Of a stretch of 64,000 bases of DNA, positions 57,381 to 64,000 are shown in pieces. The translations under genes were made by a program, and so were the position numbers. The stretch comes from JAEZBP01 sp963832725. Lineage in GTDB: Bacteria > Myxococcota_A > Polyangia > Polyangiales > Sandaracinaceae. The notes beneath the pieces were generated by a model that saw nothing but the letters and a program-made list of their open reading frames with translations, did no database searches and was not told the DNA's origin. The stretch's first letter is position 1. Each line of letters begins with the position of its first letter. Where the stretch lies: positions 2,232,001 through 2,296,000 of the forward strand of contig CAWHVG010000003.1 of NCBI GenBank assembly GCA_963832725.1, given 5' to 3'.

Positions 57381-58718
57381 ATGAGCGAGCCGAGCGCAAC
57401 GACCGTCCTCGTCGTCGACGACGAGGCCTCCAACGTGCAGTCCCTGCAGCGGATCTTCGCCAAGGAGGGCTTGCGGGTGCTGACGGCCGGCAGCGGGCGC
57501 GAGGCGCTCGACCACTGCCGGCAGCACCGAGTCCACGTGGTGTTGAGCGACCTGATGATGCCGGGCATGAGCGGCATCGATCTGATCAAGGCGCTGTCGA
57601 CGGTCGCACCGGACGCCGAGGTCGTGATGATGACGGCCTACGGCACCATCGAGACGGCCGTCGAGGCCATGCGCGAGGGCGCGTACGACTTCGTCGAGAA
57701 GCCGCTCAAGCGGATGCAGATCGTGAAGACGGTCCGCAAGGCCGCCGAGCGGCACGCGCTGGTGGCCGAGAACAAGACGCTCAAGCAAGAGCTGAGCGCG
57801 CTCAAGCGCCGTCCCATCGTCGGCACGGCGCCGGCCCTGCGCCGAGCGCTGGAGCTGGCCCAGCAGGCCGCGCCGTCGACCGCGAACGTGCTCATCCTCG
57901 GCGAGAGCGGGACGGGCAAGGAGCTCTTGGCGCGCTTCATCCACGACCGGAGCGGCCGCGACGGCACGTTCGTCGGCGTGAACCTGGCCGCCTTGCCCGA
58001 GACCATCGTCGAAAGCGAGCTCTTCGGGCACGAGAAAGGCTCGTTCACCGGCGCGAGCAACAAGCGCGAAGGACGAATTCAGCAGGCCGACGGAGGGACG
58101 CTCTTTCTCGACGAGATCGGCGAGCTCTCGCCGGCCGTGCAGGTGAAGCTCCTGCGCGTCCTGCAGGAAGGCGAGTACGAGCCGATCGGCGGCCGCACCC
58201 AGCAGGCCAACTTCCGGCTCATCGCCGCCACCAACAGGAACCTCGAACGCGCGGTGGAGGAAGGCAGCTTCCGCGAAGACCTCTACTACCGGCTCAACGT
58301 CATCGCGATCACCAGCCCGCGGCTGACCGACCGGCGGGACGACGTGCCGCTCCTGGTCGATCACTTCCTGGAGGTCTACTGCCGCAAGAACGGCAAGCCG
58401 CGGATGAGCGTGGCCCGCGAGGCCCTCGACGCGCTGATGAGCTACGAGTGGCCGGGCAACGTCCGCGAGCTCGAGAACGTGGTCGAGCGGGCGGTCGTGC
58501 TGGGCAAGAGCGAGCAAGTCGGAGCCGAAGACCTGCCCGGCTCCATCACCCGCGCCGAGCGCAGGGCCAACGATCTCGTCTTCGCCATCGGCACCCCGCT
58601 CGAGGAGATCGAGCGGCGGGTGATCAAGGCCACCCTCGACCACACCGAGGGCGACAAGCAGCTCGCCGCCCAGCTCCTCGGCATCTCCGCGCGCACGATC
58701 TACCGGAAGCTCGACTGA
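57381..58718 (+). CDS. NtrC-family sigma-54-dependent response regulator
   Basis: 445 residues. Receiver domain 1-125 with acidic pocket D13-D14, phosphoacceptor D57 (VVLSDLMMPGMSG), T85 and K107. AAA+ domain: Walker A GESGTGKE at 174-181, sigma-54 contact loop GSFTGA at 220-225 (usual form GAFTGA), Walker B GGTLFLDEIGELS. A Fis-type helix-turn-helix ends the protein (DKQLAAQLLGISARTIYRKL). Phosphorylation would license it to open sigma-54 promoters. No histidine kinase gene is adjacent. A -24/-12 promoter follows 162 bases later, before gspC, so the secretion operon is the likely target. The ATG at 57381 is preferred; in-frame upstream codons overlap the TGACA repeats. Confidence 0.95.
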   Translation: MSEPSATTVLVVDDEASNVQSLQRIFAKEGLRVLTAGSGREALDHCRQHRVHVVLSDLMMPGMSGIDLIKALSTVAPDAEVVMMTAYGTIETAVEAMREGAYDFVEKPLKRMQIVKTVRKAAERHALVAENKTLKQELSALKRRPIVGTAPALRRALELAQQAAPSTANVLILGESGTGKELLARFIHDRSGRDGTFVGVNLAALPETIVESELFGHEKGSFTGASNKREGRIQQADGGTLFLDEIGELSPAVQVKLLRVLQEGEYEPIGGRTQQANFRLIAATNRNLERAVEEGSFREDLYYRLNVIAITSPRLTDRRDDVPLLVDHFLEVYCRKNGKPRMSVAREALDALMSYEWPGNVRELENVVERAVVLGKSEQVGAEDLPGSITRAERRANDLVFAIGTPLEEIERRVIKATLDHTEGDKQLAAQLLGISARTIYRKLD

Positions 58719-58762
58719 CCTCTGCCAGCGGGGTCCACAGCCCCCGAAACGATCGAATCGCA

Positions 58763-58775
58763 TGACAGATTGTCA
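58763..58775. promoter_or_regulatory. palindrome TGACAGATTGTCA, candidate activator site for gspC
   Basis: Perfect TGACA-N3-TGTCA inverted repeat about 110 bases upstream of the -24/-12 element before gspC, a normal distance for an NtrC-type upstream activating site. Similar half-sites lie before the regulator gene itself. Confidence 0.5.
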
Positions 58776-58879
58776 GCGCACCGAGGCGCCCGACCGCGCT
58801 CCCTGCCAGCTTGTCGGAACGGACGCCCCACCCCTCGTTCGACGCCGGGTTTTCGCTGGAACCATCGACTTTTCTGGGC

Positions 58880-58896
58880 TAGGCACGCCGGTTGCT
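58880..58896 (+). promoter_or_regulatory. sigma-54 (-24/-12) promoter for the gsp operon
   Basis: TAGGCACGCCGGTTGCT matches the consensus YTGGCACGRNNNTTGCW at 11 of 13 fixed positions, including the invariant GG and GC doublets with correct spacing. Transcription would start near 58908, about 50 bases before the gspC ATG. Confidence 0.68.
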
Positions 58897-58958
58897 GACC
58901 TCCGCTCCGCGTTCGCGCCGAGCGCCGGTGGAGAAGACGCCCCCGGGACCTTCGAGAG

Positions 58959-59939
58959 ATGAGCGAGAACCCCCGACAACGACGCGTGTCCATCGCCATC
59001 GTGCTCTCGACGATCGGGCTGACCGGCGTCTTGGTCGCGCAGGGCGGCACGCAGCTCATCGCGGAGTCGCTGCTCCCGCTCGACCCGACGGCGGCGCAGG
59101 CGGCGGCCCTCGGCCACGTGCGGCCGGCGCCGCGCGAGGAGGTCGACGCGATGCCGATCCTCCACCGCAACATCTTCGACCACGAGACGGGCCCGCTCGA
59201 CGTGATCGAGCAACCCGCCGGCGAGGTCGCCGACGATGGTAGCGGAGAGGTCGAGGAGCGGGATCCCACCTGGCACCCGGGCGATCCGCCGCCGCCGGAG
59301 TGCGACGGGAGCATGCGCCTGGTCGGCTCGTTCGTGCAGCGACGCGCCCCCGAGGACTCGTTCGCGGCCATCACCGACGCCACCGGGCAGTCGCTGCTCT
59401 ACCAGCAGGGCATGTCGGTCGACGAACGGGAGCTGCTGGACATCCAGTGGAACCGCGTCGTGCTCCAGCCGCAGAGCGGGAGCGCCTGCTCGCTGACCAT
59501 GTTCGGCGAGGAGCAGCACGTCGCCACCGCGCCGACGCCGCCGCCGCGTCGCGCGGCGAGCACCTCGCCCGAGGGGCTCGATCAGGCCGCGCTCGAGGCC
59601 GGCATCAGCCAGGTCTCGGAGCACGAGTTCACGATCGACCGCAACCTGGTGAACAGCCTGCTGACCAACCAGGCCGCGCTGATGCGCACCGCCCGCGTGA
59701 TCCCGCACGAGGAGAACGGGCAGGTCGTCGGCGTGAAGCTCTACGGAATCCGCCGCAGCAGCTTGCTGGGACGCCTCGGCATCCAGAACGGCGACATGCT
59801 GCGGACCATCAACGGCTACGACATGTCGTCGCCCGACACCGCGCTCGAAGCGTACGCACGCCTTCGCAGCGCGGACCGGATCACCATCAACCTTCAGCGT
59901 CGAGGGTCGGACATGACCATCGACTACTCGATCCGGTGA
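58959..59939 (+). CDS. gspC: type II secretion system protein GspC
   Basis: 326 residues. One N-terminal membrane helix (VSIAIVLSTIGLTGVLVAQG) anchors it in the inner membrane. The periplasmic homology region (MRLVGSFVQRRAPEDSFAAI; LLDIQWNRVVLQ) contacts the secretin, and a C-terminal PDZ domain (YGIRRSSLLGRLGIQNGDML then RTINGYDMSSPDTALEAYAR) completes the family plan. The acidic Pro-rich linker after the helix is typical. First gene of gspC-gspD-gspE, 46 bases before gspD. Expression is expected from the sigma-54 promoter at 58880-58896. The frame is intact. Confidence 0.92.
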   Translation: MSENPRQRRVSIAIVLSTIGLTGVLVAQGGTQLIAESLLPLDPTAAQAAALGHVRPAPREEVDAMPILHRNIFDHETGPLDVIEQPAGEVADDGSGEVEERDPTWHPGDPPPPECDGSMRLVGSFVQRRAPEDSFAAITDATGQSLLYQQGMSVDERELLDIQWNRVVLQPQSGSACSLTMFGEEQHVATAPTPPPRRAASTSPEGLDQAALEAGISQVSEHEFTIDRNLVNSLLTNQAALMRTARVIPHEENGQVVGVKLYGIRRSSLLGRLGIQNGDMLRTINGYDMSSPDTALEAYARLRSADRITINLQRRGSDMTIDYSIR

Positions 59940-59985
59940 GGCGCGTGCGGACGCCAACGGATGGACAGAGGGAGGAGTAGCCCGC

Positions 59986-62539
59986 GTGAGGCTTCGAATC
60001 GCAGTTCCCATCTTGCTTGGATCGGCCGCCGTGATGCTCTCGAGCATCGGATTGGCGATCGCGCAGGAGCGCCCGCAGGCGCCGCAGGTTCGCATCCCGC
60101 GGCCCGGCCAGCGACCTGGTGCCCCTGGTGGCCCCGGCGCAGGCGACGACACGCCGCATCCGGCGGGGAAGCTCAGGCCCTTCCGGACCGGCCTCGAGGA
60201 CCGGGCCGGAGGCCGCGTGCCGCCGAGCGCGCCCGTCGAGTTCACCCTGGAGGACGCCGACCTGCCGGATCTCGTGCGCATGATCGCGCGCATCACCGGC
60301 AAGCGCTTCATCCTCCCGGGCAAGGCGCGCTCCATCAAGGCGACCGTGGTGTCGACCCAGCCGGTCACCGCCGCCGAGGCCTACCGCGCGTTCCTGTCGA
60401 TCCTCGAGCTCAACGGGATGACCGTGCAGCCCTCGGGCCGCTACCTGAAGATCATCGACACCAGCGGAGCGCAGGGCACCAACACGCCGGTCATCACCGG
60501 CGGCGGCCTCACGCCCAACGAGGACCGCTACGTCACGCGCATGATCCGGGCGCGCAACGTCTCGGCCGAGGACCTCGCCACGCTCCTCGGCAACTTCAAG
60601 TCGCGCGACGGCACCGTCACCGCGTACGCGCCGACCAACATGCTGATCATCACCGACACCGGCTCGAACATTCGCCGGATGATGGAGATCATGCAGGAGG
60701 TCGACGTCCCGAGGACGGGCGAGCAGATCTGGATCGAGCCGATCCACTACGCGAACGCGCAGGAGATGGCCGATCGGCTGGGGGAGATCTTCCCGAGCGC
60801 CGGTCAGGGCGGCAGCAGCGGCGGGAACACCAAAGCCCGGCCGACCCCACGACGCCCGACCCCTCGCCGAGCGGGACAGGCGGCGCAGGCAGCCCAAGCC
60901 GGCGCCACGACCACCGTGGGCTCGGCGCGCGGCGAGTCGCGCATCACCAACATCATCCCGGACGAGCGGACCAACTCGCTGATCATCCTGGCCACCGAGC
61001 GCGCCTACCTGCGCATCCTGGAGGTCATCCGCGCGCTCGACGTGCCGGTCGAAGGCGAAGGCTCCATCCACGTCCACCCGCTGCAGTACGCGGACTCCGA
61101 GCAGATGGCGTCCACCCTGCAAAGCCTCGTCAGCGGCGGGGGCAGCAGCTCCGCGAAGCGCGGCGCGACCAAGCAGGGCGGAGTGTCCGGCGCGACGGGC
61201 GGACCGGGCGCGCTCGAAGGTCAGATCAACGTCCAGCCGCACAAGGCGACGAACTCGCTGTTGATCACCAGCTCGCTCCACGACTACGTCGCGCTCCGGC
61301 GGGTGATCGAGCGTCTCGATGTCGCCCCGCGGCAGGTCTTCATCGAGGCGGTGGTGATGGAGCTGAGCGTGCAGCGCTCCTCCAGCCTCGGCGTCGCCTA
61401 CCACGGCGGCGCGCCGGCGCCGAACATCGACGGCAACTCGTCCCTCACCCTCTTCGGCTTCGACGCGGGCCGCACGGCCACACCGGCGACCTCGCTCAGC
61501 CCCGACCTCTTGCAGGGCTTGGCGGTCGGCGTGCGCGGCCCGGCCATCCAGCAGGCCTCGCAGCTCCTCGGTATCTCCATCCCGAGCTTCGGCGTCATCC
61601 TGAACGCCATCGCCAACTCCGCCGACGCCAACGTGCTCTCCACGCCGCACATCATCGCGATGGACAACGTGCAGGCGGAGATCACGGTCGGTCAGAACAT
61701 CCCGCTCCAGACGTCGGGCCTCGGCGGCTCGCTCGGCTCGTCGCTGAGCAGCCTCGCGAGCGCGGCGGGCCAGTCGGGCGCGGCGGGCTTGGCCGGCATG
61801 GCGGGCATGATGGGCGGGATGGGCCGGGGTGGCGTCCAACGTCAGAACGTCGGTACGACCATCCGCATCACGCCGCACATCAACGACACGGGCGAGATCC
61901 GGATGGAGCTCGAGGAGGAGATCTCCGAGGCCGGCGCGCCGCAGGGCACGCTGGGCGTGGTCCCGATCAACCAGCGCATCGCCAAGACGCAGGTCGTCGT
62001 GCGCGACCAGCAGACCATCGTCATCGGCGGCCTGATGCGCGACCGCGTGTCGACCACCGAGGAGAAGGTGCCGATCCTCGGCGACATCCCGCTCCTCGGC
62101 GTGCTCTTCCGCCGGCAGAGCACCACCAACGAGAAGACGAACCTGATGCTCTTCCTGACGCCGTACATCATCCGCTCGGCGTCGGATTCTGAGGGCCATC
62201 TTCGAGCGCAAGCTGCGCGAGCGGCAGGAGTTCATCGACCGCTACTTCGTGTTCAGCGACCGCGCCTACTCGCCCGCCATCGACTACTCGCGGACGCGAG
62301 GGCTCGTCGCGGAGATCCTCAACGCCGTCGCCGACGCCGACTCCGAGCACCGGCTCTTGCTGGAGGCGCAACAGAGACCGCCGCCCGTGCACGTGCCACG
62401 CGAGCCGATCGGCGCGGGTGGCTTCGAGTCGAGCATCGACGAAGGGACGATGGTCATCAGCCCCGACGGCGAGGAGGTGGTCGGCGAGCCGGCCGAGCCC
62501 GCACCGGCTGAGCCGGAGCCTGCGGAGCCGGAGCAGTAG
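59986..62539 (+). CDS. gspD: type II secretion system secretin GspD (one frame break near the 3' end)
   Basis: About 850 residues from a GTG at 59986 with ggagg upstream. Signal AVMLSSIGLAIA-QE. The N0 domain (VEFTLEDADLPDLVRMIARI), N1-N3 domains with VTRMIRARNVSAEDLATLL and IIPDERTNSLIILATERAYL, and the secretin core (IEAVVMELSVQRSSSLGVAY; ITPHINDTGEIRMELEEEIS; VVRDQQTIVIGGLMRDRV) are complete. Gly/Ser-rich inserts interrupt the N domains. The frame breaks near 62186 (SASD then RAIFERKLRERQEFIDRYFV) and ends with a Pro-Ala-Glu-rich tail. The protein forms the outer-membrane channel. A Gly/Met-rich segment (GLAGMAGMMGGMGRGG) in the core is unusual. Confidence 0.95.
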
Positions 62540-62627
62540 TGGCACGACGCCCCACCCCTCTTCTTCTCGAGGAAGCAAGCGCCGTCCGGGCGCGTTGAAC
62601 CCCACCGGACCCTCAGCAGACCCAGCC

Positions 62628-64000
62628 ATGGAACAGCAGCAGCGATACGTCGGAGAGATCCTGGTCCGCCGGGGCGCCCTAGAGGCGGACCGGTTGGAAG
62701 AGCTGTTGCAGACCGCGCTCGAGAAGGAGGCCGATCTGCTCGACGTCCTCTACGCCGCACGCGAGACGGCCGAGGAGCGCATCGTGCAGGCGCTGGCGGA
62801 CGAGGTCGGGATCGGGTTCGTACAGGAGATCAAGCCCGACGAGGTCTCCGCCGAGCTGGTCGATCTCGTCCCGATCACCTTCGCCCGCCAGCACCGGGTC
62901 CTGCCGCTCTCGGACGAGGGCGACGTGGTTCGCGTGGCCGTGGCGAACCCGCTCGACCCGACGCCGCTCGACGATCTGAGAGCGCTGCTCGGCAAGCGCA
63001 TCGAGCCGGTGGCAGCCACGGCGGAGGTGATCGAGGACGTCATCAACCGCGTCTACGAGCGCAAAGAGGTCGACCAGATCGGCGAGTCCAAGGCCGCCGA
63101 TGAAGAGGAGATGATCGACCTCATCGACATGACCGACGAGGCGCCGGTCATCCGCTGGGTCAACAACCTCATCTACAACGCGTCGCGCGACACGGCGTCC
63201 GACATCCACATCGAGCCCGGCGACAAAGAGGTCGTCGTCCGCAACCGGATCGACGGCAAGCTTGTGCCGGTCAAGACCGCGCCCAAGAGCGCCCTCGCGT
63301 CGATCGTCAGCCGCGTGAAGATCGAGGCCGGCCTGAACATCGCCGAGAAGCGCCTCCCGCAGGACGGCCGCATCACCAAGAAGATCCAGGGCCGCGTCGT
63401 CGATCTCCGTGTGTCCAGCATCCCCACCGCGCGCGGCGAGCGGATCGTGATGCGTCTTCTCGACAAGGAGCAGGTCGTCCTGAACCTGACCGACCTCGGC
63501 TACCAGGGCGGGCGGCTGGAGACGCTGCACCACCTGATCACCCGTCCCAACGGCATCCTCCTGGTCACAGGACCGACCGGCTCCGGCAAGACCACCACGC
63601 TCTACGCCTGCCTGAGCGTCATCAACTCGCCCGACCGCAACATCCTGACGGCCGAAGATCCGGTCGAGTACGAGCTCGGCGGCATCGGACAGCTCCAGAT
63701 CCACCCCAAGATCGGCCTCACGTTCGCCTCGGCGCTCCGCTCCTTCCTCCGTCAGGACCCGGACGTGATCATGGTCGGCGAGATCCGCGATCACGAGACG
63801 GCCGAGATCGCCATTCACGCGTCGCTGACCGGCCACTTCGTGCTCTCGACGCTGCACACCAACGACGCGGCCGGCGCGGTGACGCGCTTGAACGAGATGG
63901 GCGTGCAGCCCTTCCTGATCGCCTCCAGCGTGCTCGGCGTCATCGCCCAGCGGCTGGTGCGCCGGCTCTGCCGCGCGTGCCGCCAGCCGTACAAGCCGAG
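62628..64000 (+). CDS. gspE: type II secretion ATPase GspE (runs off window)
   Basis: First 457 codons are present. An N-terminal MshEN-type region (YVGEILVRRGALEADRLEEL; LADEVGIGFVQEIKPDEVSA) binds GspL. The ATPase core has Walker A GPTGSGKTTT at 315-324, the Asp box ILTAEDPVEYEL, Walker B DPDVIMVGEIRDHET and the His box ASLTGHFVLSTLHTNDA. The CxxC zinc element begins at the window edge (CRACRQPYKP). It powers pseudopilus assembly. The frame is intact to the end. It starts 88 bases after gspD. Further gsp genes should follow beyond the window. Confidence 0.95.
   Translation, partial: MEQQQRYVGEILVRRGALEADRLEELLQTALEKEADLLDVLYAARETAEERIVQALADEVGIGFVQEIKPDEVSAELVDLVPITFARQHRVLPLSDEGDVVRVAVANPLDPTPLDDLRALLGKRIEPVAATAEVIEDVINRVYERKEVDQIGESKAADEEEMIDLIDMTDEAPVIRWVNNLIYNASRDTASDIHIEPGDKEVVVRNRIDGKLVPVKTAPKSALASIVSRVKIEAGLNIAEKRLPQDGRITKKIQGRVVDLRVSSIPTARGERIVMRLLDKEQVVLNLTDLGYQGGRLETLHHLITRPNGILLVTGPTGSGKTTTLYACLSVINSPDRNILTAEDPVEYELGGIGQLQIHPKIGLTFASALRSFLRQDPDVIMVGEIRDHETAEIAIHASLTGHFVLSTLHTNDAAGAVTRLNEMGVQPFLIASSVLGVIAQRLVRRLCRACRQPYKP

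Overview
The window is high-GC DNA whose gene content points to a myxobacterium (Myxococcota, probably a Polyangia/Sandaracinus-type lineage; this is inference from content, not from a marker tree). The signs are two large eukaryote-like Ser/Thr kinases and a PP2C phosphatase, an FHA-HTH regulator, an NtrC-type activator next to a type II secretion operon, a LexA-type box before uvrA close to the Myxococcus form, and about ten lipoproteins in which the lipid-anchored Cys is followed by an Asp/Ala/Gly linker and a Cys-rich or beta-rich domain.

Layout. 0-10 kb: the start of a class II glutamine amidotransferase, an aldehyde dehydrogenase, a 15-unit 21/22-bp repeat array, a P-domain lipoprotein, a Ser/Thr kinase, a 1-Cys peroxiredoxin, an alpha/beta hydrolase, and a TetR/metallo-beta-lactamase operon divergent from a Coq4-like gene. 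The Coq4-like and aldehyde dehydrogenase genes share a palindrome-bearing upstream element. 10-17 kb: a BamE-like lipoprotein, mfd, a subtilisin-like lipoprotein and a Cys-rich lipoprotein. 17-23 kb is a scrapyard: fragments of the 3' ends of the 29.9-34.0 kb methyltransferase and kinase genes, an IS91-family transposase remnant that truncates a CaCA-type antiporter, a 31-unit 21-bp array, and a second copy of the mfd 3' end. 23-29 kb: secreted proteins, a BON-domain protein, a cytochrome P450 and a DapA-family aldolase. 30-40 kb: a HEAT-methyltransferase fusion convergent with a kinase-TPR protein, an ATP-dependent DNA ligase, an M28 peptidase, a phosphoribosyltransferase, and the FHA-HTH protein. 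40-54 kb: uvrA, a two-gene surface-protein operon (IPT/TIG and IgGFc-binding-like), a metallophosphoesterase, a cytochrome c lipoprotein and a Cys-repeat/LDL-A lipoprotein. 55-64 kb: a PP2C phosphatase flanked by two related small basic proteins, the NtrC-type regulator, and gspC-gspD-gspE.

How it works together. The kinases, PP2C and FHA-HTH protein form plausible parts of a Ser/Thr-phosphorylation network. The NtrC-type regulator probably drives gspCDE: a good -24/-12 sigma-54 promoter lies before gspC, with TGACA/TGTCA inverted repeats upstream of both gspC and the regulator itself. Many of the lipoproteins and secreted proteins are potential clients of this secretion pathway.

Caution: about a quarter of the genes carry single-base frame breaks, including essential-type genes such as mfd (at least nine) and gspD. 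Most look like consensus errors in the assembly. Exceptions that deserve separate treatment are a frame break shared by mfd and its duplicated 3' end, and a 20-bp repeat-flanked insertion in the DNA ligase gene.
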